Assembly: GCA_032718565.1 (NCBI GenBank)
Contig: JAVGVS010000411.1
Coordinates: forward strand, 290,698 to 354,697
DNA from: Distichodus sexfasciatus
Taxonomy: Eukaryota > Chordata > Actinopteri > Characiformes > Distichodontidae
Direction: 5' to 3'
DNA length: 64,000 nucleotides
Shown here: piece by piece, positions 49,101 through 60,969 of the stretch
Position numbering within the stretch: the first letter of the stretch is position 1
Layout of the letters: each line of letters opens with the position of its first letter
The notes under the pieces: generated by a model
What the model was told of the DNA's origin: nothing
Databases searched by the model: none
The model's input: the letters and a program-made list of their open reading frames with translations, nothing else
Made by a program: the position numbers and the translations under genes

Positions 49101-51071
49101 TGGAAGCCACACTACAATATTCTGATTAAAAGCACCAGTGGGATTAATTTTTAGAATACTTGATTAATAAAACAATTGTCTTTATTTCAAACCCATTACA
49201 TTATTTCATTTAAGATATTCAACTTAAATGTTTTTTGTTGTCATGACACCATTAGCACCTGTTTGGTAAAATTGTTTAATCAGGATGTTTAATTCTTGAG
49301 GAACAAGTCAGCAAATAAACAACTCAATCATTAATTGTTTTCAAGGCAAGGGGTGGCTGAAATATCGGTTTGTTTTGTGTTCTCAGTTTATGTACTTTGT
49401 AGCTTGTTAATTGGTTTATAAAAACTATTAAATGAAAGCAAATCCTTTTACAGTATTTTTCATGACTGTGTATCAATCTGCGTTAACTGTTTAATATAAT
49501 TTCCAGGCTCAAATATCTGCACACTGGTGGGTGGTTCTGGAGGTGGCCTATGGTCCTCCCTTGAGCGTGATGATTACATGGGACTACGGCAGATTGCAGT
49601 GTCATTACAGAATGAACAAATCAGTGATAAGGTATTCAACTTATTATAACATTATTACCATCATTATTGAGATCTGCCATGTCATGTTGATAAATTCGTT
49701 ATATTTAAGTATATATACTTACAGTGCCACCAGAAGGTATTCACACCCCTTCACTTTTTCACATTTTATGATGTTACAGATTTATGATGTCAATTTAATT
49801 TTAAATAATGTAAAATTCAATTCAACTTCATAACCAAGCACAATAGTTTAGTCCTTTAACTGCAGCAGTCGCAATCTCGTTACTTAAGAGGCATTGCTGC
49901 AGGTGTGCACCAGTGATGACAGTTGTCTACCACAAACAAACGCTAGACACATTAACATTTGATGATCTTCTACTGTCAGTAAATGACAACCATGGACATT
50001 GCAGTGGGGTGGCAGGTGGGCTTACCAGAGCCCCAAGTGGGGAGAGGACCCTTGAGAAGTCTGAAATTTTATTTTATTATGGGGATGGGGCCCATGGAGA
50101 CAGCTTGTGTATAGGGCCCACAATTTGGTGCTATGTCCCTGAAGACAAATAATCTAGCTTTTGAAAACCTGAAATAGTCATCATTCTTTTTATAATTATT
50201 CATTTTTAATTTATTTATTAAAAGGTTAAAAAAAGTATTGTCTTTATTTCAAGAAACAACCCAACAATAAAGCTAAATTTGCCACAGACATTAAATAAAA
50301 CAAATAAAAATGAAATAAATAAAAACACCACCACCATATTAAAAAAGACACAAATACAGTTGTCTGTCAAAACTGCTTTAAAGCAAAATTGAACAGACCA
50401 GACCACTGGCAGATGTGGGAGGTGGGCACCACATAAATCAGAGTGGGGGCCGCACAGGATTTAATTGATCTAAAAATTAAGTATAATTAGTAAATATTAT
50501 GCAAAATTGTTTCTATTGCTTATATCTATTATTATAGTTCATATTTTTGATGCAAATGAAAAAGTGAGTGATTATTTGTCATTATGAACACACCACCGCA
50601 CAGCAAACAGTGCACCACAACAACATGTGACCTCTGATTTAACCCATCCGTGAAGGAGCAGTGGGCAGCTAACAAGGGGACGGGGACGGTACCTTGCTCA
50701 TGGCAATTTCAGTGGTAACTTTACTGGCCCCTGGATTCAACCCAGAGCTTCGGTCAGGGGGCACCTACCGTTATACCGCCAATCATTCCCCAATAAAGTT
50801 AGTTATTGTACTCAAGATTATTAGCTGGCAACAGTAACAAACCAGTCAAGCCATTAAATTGAAAATGTACAAGTAAAGAGCACCTGGGTCTGTAAATAAT
50901 AGAACTATGTTAGGATATTGTTTCCATGTGGACAAAGCGAAAGAGGAAGTCATGTAACAAGTCATCCTTTTCCTCTAGGTGCGTGGTATGGAGATAACAT
51001 TTGACAATAATAAATCCCTACAATTTGGTACTGTTGGATCGTCGGAGCAGTCAGGTGGAAGTCGCTATTGA
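46113..51071 (+). CDS. Unit C: SNTX-like core + FN3, lectin exon frameshifted
   Basis: Exons 46104-46203 (ATG at 46113), 47072-48796, 49507-49631 and 50979 onward, with the same phases as unit B. The core, thioredoxin-like and FN3 parts are open throughout and very close to B (574 full codons in the large exon versus 578). The first lectin exon is intact (LVGGSGGGLWSSLERDDY). In the last exon a net 4-bp insertion around 51,040-51,060 relative to B shifts the frame and gives TGA at 51069-51071, about 30 codons in. The predicted product is then ~677 aa with half a lectin domain. Without the last splices, translation would run to TAG at 48865-48867. It may be a recent partial loss, or the gene may work without its lectin. 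Confidence 0.8.
49730..49790. mobile_element. Tc1 terminal-repeat remnant
   Basis: ACAGTGCCACCAGAAGGTAT and a little more: the left end of the same Tc1 insertion seen at 38,479 in B. The rest is deleted. Confidence 0.75.
50563..50792 (-). repeat. tRNA-derived SINE, family 1, copy 4
   Basis: Reverse copy in the C lectin intron, in the same flanks as 39,662-39,862 in B, so it was inherited through the B/C duplication. Confidence 0.88.
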
Positions 51072-51295
51072 AGATGGTGATTATTTTCAACTACTAATAC
51101 TCTGCCCAACATGCATGGGGGATCGACTTAAAGTATTGAATGTAAAATTTTGCGAAAAACTGGTCTATTGGAGACTTTCTCTGCTAAATGCATGAATATT
51201 GGGCCCCTGCCTGCTGACATTGACAGCCCAGGGATATGTTAGAAGCACAAAGACATGGAGAGGACATTGATGCTCTTAGCTTCTACTTTATGAAA
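51072..51295 (+). pseudogene. Out-of-frame remainder of the unit C lectin exon
   Basis: After the premature TGA the homology to B continues in another frame (IEDGDYFQLLILCPT, then a decayed GEDIDALS-like end). There are further indels and stops around 51,195-51,245. It still carries the Asp codon (51269-51271) where B has His. Confidence 0.8.
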
Positions 51296-51949
51296 GCTGT
51301 GCAAGTTTCTTACACTGTACCCAAGTCCAAGAATAATTAGACAGAAAAGCTAACAGTAGATAGATGCTGTGCCGTGTTTGAGTTTAAGGAAGCTTTTCTG
51401 GTCTATGTTATGCACCTTGCTATATTTGTTGCTGATATTTTGACAAATTGTGAGATTACTAATCAGTTAAAATATGGGCTCACCGAATTAAAAGAACTTT
51501 GTTTTTTGTATATATTTTGTGGAATGTTATAGAATTACAGAGGTTTAATTTAATTTAATTTAATTTCATTTTCTAAAGATTTTTCATGGTCATTTGGCAA
51601 ACGTACTGTCATCAATACTGTTGATACTCTACAAATTGTTCTAAGAAGTCTTTCTATCTGTAATTAGATGACTGTTGGGAGGTTTTGCAGCAGTCTATAT
51701 TGCAGAATGCAGAAATACAGAGAAACAAGTAAGGATAGAAAGTTGTATTTGGAACATTAATCTTTCATTTTGATTCAAGAATTTATTAAGCTTTTTGAAT
51801 TGCTTTTGAATGAATTGTCTGCTAATAGTAAGCGGCTTGTCATTAATTCTCTGTTTTACCGGCTTATGTTGTATGTTTTAAGTTTCTCAATTACCCATTA
51901 AAATGTCTAATGAAATAATTAAGGTGCATCATCTGATTATTTGACTGGA

Positions 51950-52480
51950 AATTAAAAAATCTTTATTTTTCAGCAGTGTAAAATTAAAAAAACAAGCTTT
52001 TATATTTGCTGATATGGTATAATCAATAATCATGCCATATTTTGCGATTTATTATGTGGTGGGTAGAGAGACGGTCTGTTACATTTTCTCTTGAATCCAT
52101 GAGATCATAACCTTCATAATCCAGTTTGAGAGTGTTCACTGTGGGGAGCAGCATATAATACTGTTTAACTGCCCTATTATACCATTTTAAAGGTTAAGCA
52201 ATATTGTTTTAACCAGTTCGTTAAACCAGGTTTACGCGCAAGGTCAAAAACAATTTTTAGTTTTCTCCAAAAAGAGATGTAATTTTACCCCATTTCTAAA
52301 TGATTCGTAAACGACTCGTGTGAAGCAGTTGGAAGAATCGGTCTGTCTGAACCCCTCCTTTCCGTGAGCCCTCACTGCTGTGATTGGTCAGATGGCGCAG
52401 TCCTTTATGATTAGTCTACCGCTACATCGTGTGTCGGAAAACGAAACGCCCATTGCCATAACTGAATGACAGCTCTGGAG
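51950..52480. other. Spacer right of unit C
   Basis: Homology with the B flank ends near 51,945. After it I see AT-rich sequence without exons or a clear repeat. Confidence 0.4.
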
Positions 52481-52487
52481 ACTAGGG

Positions 52488-53915
52488 CTGTTGAAATTTA
52501 CCTTATAATCGATGCAGTGGTAGGACATAATCGATTATATCATAATTAAAATTGTTTGGTGATTTTCATATGCATAAAATTTAGTTAAAAAGTAGTTTCG
52601 GTAGTGACTGTGGTTGCCTGATGAGCACAGCGCTGTCTGTAGGTAACGCTCTTATGTGACCATAAATAACCAATATATAGAACGCCCTCCTAAAGTCGAC
52701 ATAACGCTATTATATGACTAAAAGAGATCATGTGAGAACGTTCTCTAACGCCCCGGTCGTCCTTTTATAACGTTTATGTGACCAAAGTAACCAAAATGGA
52801 ACGCCCCTAAAGTCGAGTAATGAACATTGAGCACCAGCACTTTCATAACCAAAAAGAGGACGTTAACGCCTCCAATGTTCTGTAGCGTTCGACATTCGCT
52901 ACCTTAGGAGAACTTTAGGAACGCTATGCTAAGGTCAGGAGAACGTCCCCTCCTACGTGGGAAGTCTCATCTCACTGAGGGCACTCACCGCATGCGCGGC
53001 AGCCGAGAATGGCGGAGGGAGTAAATTTCGCGTAATAATATAATATTGCGCAAGAACTGTGTTTTTTCTTTCTCAATGTCTTTTTCTCTGATGGTAAGTT
53101 AAATGTCTTTCGCCACAGTAAATTACCCATTTGAAAGGCTTTTTTTGCTCGAGGAGATTTCTACGCCATGGTTTGAAAAGGGCGGGTTTTGACAGTTTGG
53201 GGCGGGTTTTGGCCAGTTTAAAGCGGGTTTGGCAGTTTGGGGCGTGGGTTTGGCCGCTTGGGGCGGGTTTAGCTGTTGGGGCGGGGTTTTGGCTGTCAAA
53301 GGGGTTTTGGCCGTTTAAAGCGGGTTTTGGCCGTTTGGGGGCGGGGTTTTTGGGCCGCTTGGGGGCGGGTTTTGGGTGCTCACCATAATCCTATTGGTCG
53401 ATGGCTCCCGGTTTTGTGTGATTGACTTAATAATTACAGACAGTTTTTAAAGAAAGTCAAAGATGACGGAGGAAGAGGAACGAACGCAGGAGGTAGATTA
53501 AACGCAGTTATAGTTTATCGACCTTTATAATTATAATTTAATAGCTAGGTCTACATCGCTAATAAGCACTAATCAAATGGCCTCTTACTCCACTTGTTCG
53601 TCCCAAATTCAACATAAATACAGATGCAGTTACAGACTGCAGCGAAAGCACATCATTGATGCTGAAGCAGGCGTTATAGCTCCATCATTACACACACACA
53701 CACACAGGCCTTGGTTAATTTACCTTTTTCCAAATCTAACGTGTTTGCGTTGAATTGTGACAGACAAGGAGCTTACATCTCATCGCTTGTATTTGTATTT
53801 GAAAACAATATGAAGTAATGTATAAAAATGATGGGCTGCATCATGATATCGAACAAATCGCTGACGGATAATCGAATCTATCGGAATCGCGGAGACCAGT
53901 GATGATTCACACCCC
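52488..53915. mobile_element. Probable composite DNA element with minisatellite inside
   Basis: The left end reads AGGGCTGTTGAAAT followed by ATCGAT-rich sequence. The right end has AATCGAATC-rich sequence and ATTCACACCCC, the inverted counterpart. A second copy with the same ends is at 59,228-59,970. Inside are degenerate GAACGCC...CTAAAGTCGA repeats (52,620-52,960) and the G-rich minisatellite. No transposase seen. Confidence 0.45.
53179..53378 (+). repeat. G-rich minisatellite, ~20-bp unit
   Basis: Nine or ten imperfect units of the type GGGCGGGTTTTGGCCGTTT. The plus strand carries many runs of three to five G. The 85-codon open frame across it is a repeat translation (Phe/Gly/Leu-rich) and not a gene. 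Confidence 0.85.
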
Positions 53916-54589
53916 ACTGGCCAGCGCCTGACCAGAGATCCTCACTGTTGTGTACAAACATGTTTGTATGTACTTAATGTAGCCTACTTAAAGTTATTAA
54001 TACCGTCACCGCTGGTGTCACACAAGAGAAACAGAGGCGTATATCTGACTCTCTTTATTTAAACTAAACAAGACACAAGTGCTAAAACAAACTAAACGTT
54101 CTCTTCTCCGGAAACACAAACGCAGAGGAAGCACGACGGTGGACCGACAGAGAGGAATTAGGAAATGTTCACTTATAGAGAAACAGAAACGAGGGGCAGG
54201 AATGAACAAATTTAACAAAACGGCAAACCATCGGATCTAAGAAACTCTAAAAATGGAACTGAATCAGATAACGGTGAATCAAATAACTGACCAAAGCGGT
54301 TATTTCCATATAGCTAAGTACCTTTACCAGGATCCATTAAATGAGCCGCGAGGTTTTCCATTAACCCGAATCCATGACTAAATATGACTGCAAGTAGTGA
54401 TTACAGGGGCCATGCAGTTTGCAGCTTTATCAGTTTTTGACGAATCGAAGTGAACAGATGTTGAAAAACGACACGTTTCATCCTTTTATCTAGGGTGCTA
54501 CGGTTCAAAACTTATTAGGCAAAACGCAAAATAGCTTATTATTCTGGCTGAGAAATGTAATTTCTAGCATATCAACAGCTAGCAGCGCT

Positions 54590-56510
54590 GGAACCAAAGC
54601 ACAAGCCAAAGCAGAGGCGTACAAAGTGAAGATTGCTTATGCAGAGAGGGAAGCTGCCATGTTACACGAGAGCCCTCATTGAGGAGCAGCAACAGAAAAC
54701 ACTGGCTGAAACAACATGCCAAGAAGCAGATGTGAAGGACCTTTCTCATGTGTTACAGCTGAAAGGGAGGCAACTGCAGCATCTAGAGAAGCAGAGGTCT
54801 ATGAAGCCGCAGTTGGTCTAGAAGACTTGTGTTAGTGCCCAATTTTGAGAAAAAGAGAGCTCAGCTTATCAGGCAGCGCACAGAACACTCCAGTGCACAC
54901 GCCAGCAGCTCTCCTGAATTGGCAGCATGTTTTGAGAGAGCCACCTCCTCCTCCAACCACTCAATTCTCTCCTCAGGCCCACACTCACACACGCAGTTAA
55001 CTTCACAGTTAACTGTTGGCGGCGTAACGGTAGGGTGTTCGCCCCGTGATCTGAAGGTCGAGGTTCAACTAGCGCCTTGTTAGCTGCCCACTGCTCCTTC
55101 AATGGATGGGCCAATGCAGAGGTCACATTTGGTTGTAGGCACTGTGTGCTGTGCTGTGTTCACACGACAATAATCACTCACTGTCACTTAATTTTCACAC
55201 AGCAAGTTGGAGTCAACCGTGGACCAACAAAACAATGCAACAAATAGTAATGGTATGCCTGCTTCCTCCACGCATCAGCAGGTTACCCAGATGCACCACC
55301 CCAGCCGCTTGATTTTGCCACCTACTTGATCAGAGAGATAAGGTGAGCTCAGGATTGACTCAATTCGATGACCGCCCAGAGAATTATTGGGCATAGAAAC
55401 ACTCATTTCAAAGCATCACACATGACCTCAACCTGACACATTGGGAAAAACTTGATCTACTCATGAAATGGCTCGGACGGAGTCCTCCATGCATCCACAG
55501 ATGTGTCACATGTAAGAAGCTGAGGGGAAGATGGCAAACCAGAAAATGTCGGATCTGCCAGCAGAGTGTTCAGAGATCTCTCCATTAACACACACAGGTC
55601 TTGGAGCATCTTCGGGTCCGTGGGTGTGTGGTGTCACGCCTAACGAGAGGGAGGCAGTGCTGAAACAAAGGTGGGCTGTCATATTAGCTGCTTGAGCTCC
55701 AGAGCTGTTCATATCTGAGGTGGTCGAACAGTGTCAACTTCAAGTTTGATCAGTTTTACTTCAATGCACTCAGACAACACCGAGATCGACAGAGGCACAA
55801 ATCTCATAGTGCTTGCAGGAACTGCAAATCACCACAGAAGACTCAGAGAGTAAAATTTTCAGGATTGAGCTGTACCTGGTCATTTAATACACTATCTATC
55901 CTACATGGGAGGAGAGCTGGAGAGGATGATTAAATGCGCGACGATCCTCAGCAGACTCTTGTTGAAGAATTGTCCACGAGACTCACGATGAAGTGCTGAC
56001 GACTCCACGGCTGGAAGTTATACCATCATGAACTCTCGATCGCTGACTTCATTTCAACTGATGCAGATATGCCCTTGTGTCTTTTCACCTGCAATGCTAT
56101 TGACTCCAGAAAGTTTAGTGTGACCTCGGGTTCCACTCGAGACTTCAGTATATCATCTACACAGAAGCTGGGGTGGCAACAAGTCCAAAGCCTGGGCCAC
56201 TCTTTCTGGGAAAAGGTGGAGGCAGGAATATTTGACAACCCCTGTGCCCAGAAGGAAGTGGATTGAAATGAGCCAATGTTCATGAAGGTGATACGATACT
56301 GCTTAAAGACTGTCAGGCTAAACAGTGCATGGCTAGTCGGGACTCTGCTACAAAGACCATCCTGAGCGAGGCCAACAGAAGCTGTAAGGTCATGCAAGAT
56401 TGCAAAATGGGCGTATCGTGAACACCCATCAATGACACTCTTCAGAGCAGCATGCAGTGGTATATGAAATGGCGGCTCAAGCAGGAGTGTTCCTGGCTGA
56501 GCAATGCATT
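54590..56510 (+). mobile_element. Decayed BEL/Pao-like retroelement gag region
   Basis: 54,600-54,820 encodes an alanine/glutamate-rich coiled coil (AKAEAYKVKIAYAEREAAML) typical of fish BEL/Pao gag. 55,300-55,500 encodes, across frames, a block with LTQFDDRPENYWA and LNLTHWEKLDLLMKWLG, a known gag signature. A SINE interrupts the two parts. 55,500-56,510 is further decayed and I cannot assign it. Frameshifts and stops throughout; no intact protein. Confidence 0.65.
55012..55190 (+). repeat. tRNA-derived SINE, family 1, copy 5
   Basis: Head GGCGGCGTAACGGTAGGGTG, then CTGCCCACTGCTCCTTCA, tail AATAATCACTCAC. Inserted in the BEL/Pao-like remnant. Internally shortened. Confidence 0.85.
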
Positions 56511-56579
56511 TCAAACTGTTCTGTTGACTCTAATGTATTTTTTATCTTGCTTTTATGCTTACTACAGTGTAGTAGACAG

Positions 56580-57300
56580 TGCGACTGCCCACCAACTGCA
56601 GAGGGTGCAATTTTTTTTGCCTGAGTAGTGTGGAGGTACCTGATCTACCTGCCAAATTCCCCAAAGCTGTAGCCCACCCAGAGCTGGATTTTGCGATCAG
56701 TGTGTGGCACTGCAGTCCCATGCCAAGCCCACCACATTTATTTGCATATTACAGAAATATGAAGACGTAAATTAAAAATAATTATATATAATAAAAATTA
56801 AAAATGTGCTCAAAAATAATTAAAGAAGAGTGTCTTGGGATTCAAATGATACCAGTTGCATGCAGATTGGACAAAAATCCAGGGACTAGTTCGAAAAAGA
56901 TGGGTTTTCATTTTATGCAAATTAGTGAAAAATCAAATATGACAGAAATAGATGCGTGGGTCTAAAAAATCATCTTAACCCAAGCAATAAGATGATATAA
57001 GATTTTTGAGAATCAGAGCTACGGTTCAAAAGTTGTTAGACAAAGTGCTATTTTTTGGGGGGAAAAACGCCAAATAGCTCATTTTGGTGCAATTTTTTTT
57101 TGCTTGAGTAGTGGGTGGGGTACCGGACCTACCTGCTAAATTTCAAAGCTGTAGGTCTTATAGTTTTTTCTCCACAACGCGTTTTAAGGCAAAAAAAAAA
57201 AAAAAATCAGCACGGTTTCAATAGGGTTCCACGCAGTGTTCCACTGCATGGACCCCTAGATATGAACACCATCACGAACATACTCTACATCTCATAATAA
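56580..57300. repeat. Two diverged copies of a dispersed repeat
   Basis: TGCAATTTTTTTTGCCTGAG near 56,608 and TGCAATTTTTTTTTGCTTGA near 57,090 are each followed by GTGG-rich and GACCTACCTGC / GATCTACCTGC motifs and AAAGCTGTAG. Direct copies of one element; class unknown. Confidence 0.5.
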
Positions 57301-59220
57301 TTTCAGACTCATTTCAATATCAATACAGCCATAGTACACACTCAAATGAGGGATCCTAAAAACCTCCTACAGAGTTGAATCCTCTTTGCAGACTACGGGA
57401 CTCGTGTCAGTCTAATCAGTAGCCCCGCGCGAAGCACACTTCCTCTAGAGCTGAAAACATCTAACCGAATCTGAATCACACACACAAGCAGGTTGCCGGT
57501 CTCTGAAGCACATACGGTCATAAGCGAATCCGCATAAATAAATATTTGCCACACTGGTAGCCTTGTCTTGACACTTCCGATATTCCGAGTTCCGATATTC
57601 AGGCATCTCTGCAGACAGCCCAGTTTTGCTGCGGTACACGTGATCCATGCCACCTCTGCAGGAAAATTGTTGTTTACAATTTTATCTTCCCTCAGGAATA
57701 GTTTGTAACTTGAAAACTTTGTTTTGTTTACAAATTATTAGTCAAGTTCAAATGTTATATATTTATTTATTGTTTAGACATTTATAGTTTTATTTATGTT
57801 ATTTATGCTTATATTTGTTTAGTCAGTGTTAAATAAATGTTAAGGTGAGAAATTTCGTGTATCCTTTTTTATTATTAGTGTGATATTTTACTACACAAAC
57901 AGAGGGGAAATGTCTAATTATTGGCCAAAAAAATATCGGCAGCATATATCAGCCGTCGGCTGACCCTGACTTCTACATATCGGCATTGGCTTTAGAAAAA
58001 CCCATATCGGTCAACCTCTAATTCCATTTTATTACATATTTTCACAAATTCTTTCCTAAAATCTCGTTACTAACGTGTAACTACACATGCTGTGTCTGAT
58101 GCTTTATATGATATGGTTCAAGTGGAATGTGACAGTTTGTTCTTTAAAAACATGTCTAATTTTTGCAATGTTCTATAATATTATACAATATATATTAACT
58201 AACTAATGAAATGAACAAATTAACAGAATACTCAATTGCTAATGTAATCGATAGCTGCAGCCCTAATTTAAACATTAGAATATTTTGGCCAGTTGTATCT
58301 TTCAGAATCTTTTTTTGATACTTGAACACTGGTGTTGAATGCTAAGACTGCAGTATAATTTATACAAGGCAGCAAAACATCAGTCTTGCTATTTATTTAT
58401 TCATTTATAATAAATACACCTTTATAAAACTGCATTCTGTGCATTATATCTGAAGCATCCTCCCTTTACAGCATTTTCATGTGTGTGTATAAATGTGACC
58501 TTTGTGTGTTACTTGTACTAATGTATTTCAAGAAGGCACTCAGGGCTGTACAAATATTTATTTTCAGCCAGGTCACATAATGGTATGGTTACACTCTAAA
58601 TTTCGCACAATTACAACAAACCATGGAACAATTCACTGGTTGGTTACGAGACACTAAGCACAACTCTACATAGGGTATTCTGAGATAACCGGAACACAAT
58701 TGTTGCTCTTCACCCTCCATCAAAGAAACCAAAGAAAACACCATACACAGCAATTAAATTAATCTTAAGGTTCACAGCAGAAATAAAATAAATACATGAA
58801 AATAAACAAAAGTACAAATTCCCACAACAAAAGTTCAGTGTGCAAAACTAAGAAGGGTTGATAAGGAAACTAACTGCTCCCAGACCTTTAATGGAGTAAC
58901 CTTAAGTGAGTTTGCTAGCAACCAGTGTTATAAACAGATAATTGTCCTGAATATTCGTTCAAATAAATTAATCTTTAACACTGCAACCCAGGGGCACATC
59001 TAATACACATACAAAATTCCTTAAGCCTTTTATTATTATAAGGTAAGAGAAAACAGTGACTACTACCACTGCCACTTAACTGCCTGTGGATTGCAAAACA
59101 AATTAATTAAAACAATCCTTATTCATAGCCAATAAAATCTAAATTAAATAAAACCTATATCTTTGAAAGAGTAGCAGAATACTTTCGGGGAACCAGGCAC
59201 ACGCAGTTACTTAGCTGGGT
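57300..59220. other. Repeat-derived spacer, no gene seen
   Basis: 57,930-58,020 has the CATATCGG / GGTCAACCTCTAAT end typical of a dispersed DNA element. The rest is AT-rich, without exons or core homology to the SNTX-like units. Confidence 0.4.
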
Positions 59221-59227
59221 TTTCACT

Positions 59228-59970
59228 AGGGGTGTTGAAATTAATCACATAATCGATGCATCGCGATGCAGATGTGGGCGATTCTGCATCGATGCAACGG
59301 CAGCTCGTAATCGATTTTACCGGAGGTTTTCAGCCGGCGATCTGCTGCCCCCTAGCGGTCTACGGCGGCATTGCAGGTGGTCTGTGACATGCAGCCCCCC
59401 TTTACTACTGAACTCACTTCATAACAATTATTCCTTTTTTATTTTGCAAAACATTTCCAACTGATTTGGACATATTTTGAATATTGCTTGTGTATATCAC
59501 TGGTTACCTTCTAACTAACTGTATCTGCACAAATTATTGTAAAGTACTGCACAGACTCTAGTTCTCCACTGCTATTATAATATCTGCACAAACTTCAGTG
59601 TTAGTCAGACTGTTTTAAGAGATACTGATTAATAGACCGGATATAGAATTTTTCATATTGAAACTGTTTCTAACGTCTTGCACATATAGCGTAAAAGTCA
59701 ATTTCCACTTTTGTAGGTTAATACTGCATCCAAATTCTCTCTTTCTACTTCTATTTCTAGTAGAAGTTCAAAGTTTATATTAAATACTCCATTTCCCGTT
59801 TAAAATGTATATTTTGTATTGTTTTTATATACCTTTTGTTCTATATGCGCTTTTTGTGTAAACTGGAGTCAATGTGAAGTCATTTAGAAAAATTGATTGC
59901 ATGCATATATCGAATCGAAGATGTGATCATCGTAATCGAATCGCGAGACGAGTGAAGGTTCACACTTCTA
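59228..59970. mobile_element. DNA element with a LINE 3' end nested in it
   Basis: Outer ends: AGGGGTGTTGAAATTAATC and, inverted, GTTCACACTTCTAG preceded by ATCGAATCGCGAGACG. The interior 59,500-59,880 matches the 3' UTR of the LINE at 44,920-45,300, so a 5'-truncated LINE copy landed inside the element. Confidence 0.6.
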
Positions 59971-60180
59971 GTTTCCACGTCGATATTGCTCCAACTGCGC
60001 CACGCAACCCAACAATTAAATCTAGTCACACCTCTGGAGATACCAACTGAAAGAATGCAATACTCTTACCAGCAACCAGTACTGAATGGACGGCTTCATC
60101 AAGTCATTCTATAAATAAATAAGGCAAATATAAAATGGCAACTTTGCGTGCAGAACCATACCATACTCTTATATACACTG

Positions 60181-60687
60181 TAGTGATGGGCTATTTGAAG
60201 CCGAGGCTCCGAAGCGTGTATCGAGTATAAGGGGGCGTGGCAGACGAAGCCCCGCTTCGAGGCGTGTATCGTTTGGCAGAAAACCACGTGACCAATGACA
60301 AACGAAGCCTCGGTTCGTTACGTCAGCGTTTCATCCCAAGTGTCGCTTGCAATTTGCATAATTTACTAATACAATACTACTACTTAATTATACAAACTGC
60401 AAGTGTGGAATAAAATATAAGTTGCATAAAAAATAAACAAAAGAAATTCTGTCCGATACTCGCTCATACACTCTCCAACAAAACATCCCACGAAGCGCCG
60501 GCGGGATTCACCCCCATTTATACAGCAAGCGACACTTGGGATGAAACACTGACGTAACGAACCGAGGCTTCGTTTGTTATCGGTCACATGGTTTTCTGCT
60601 TAAATGATACACGCCTCGAAGCAGGGCTTCGTCTGCCACGCCCCTCATACTGGATACGCGCTTCGGAGCTTCATGTGCCCATCACTA
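60181..60687. mobile_element. Fold-back hAT-like MITE
   Basis: Two inverted arms of ~165 bp (60,181-60,350 and 60,525-60,687) start TAGTGATGGGC, as do many hAT ends, and are separated by ~175 bp. They are rich in CGAAGC / GCTTCG. No clean 8-bp target duplication seen at the edges. Confidence 0.7.
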
Positions 60688-60834
60688 GCTTTCTGTAAAT
60701 AACTACTAAACAGTAGTTAACAATAGTTACAGACCTGTAAATCTCGGTTTCCACACAAAAACTGGCGTTCTCAACAAAACGACACTGACCAACTTCCCAT
60801 TCCCGGCAAAGTAAACCAAACGACAGTTCGCGTG

Positions 60835-60870
60835 AATATCGCGAGATTATATACGTACCAAGATGGCCAC
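60835..60870 (+). promoter_or_regulatory. TCGCGAGA plus YY1-like promoter motif
   Basis: ATATCGCGAGATTATAT is followed 10 bp later by CCAAGATGGCCAC. Both are known core-promoter motifs (TCTCGCGAGA-type palindrome and YY1), and their ATG at 60,863 opens a frame into the lectin exon remnant of unit D. Whether it is used is unknown. Confidence 0.35.
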
Positions 60871-60969
60871 GCACTACACTAGATGTCAAAATAAAAGTCC
60901 CTTATCGATCCCTGTCGACGTCTTACCTGTTACAGAAATAGGCTTTAAATGCTCAACGGAATTTCCAGG

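Noticed and set aside
53131..53388. 85-codon plus-strand frame rich in Gly and Phe
   Set aside because: It is the translation of the G-rich minisatellite.
56026..56514. 162-codon minus-strand frame
   Set aside because: It runs antisense to a decayed retroelement region and has no recognisable domain.
52000..60900. Search for a missing SNTX core belonging to unit D
   Set aside because: No segment on either strand resembles the core exon. The stretch is made of mobile elements and spacer.
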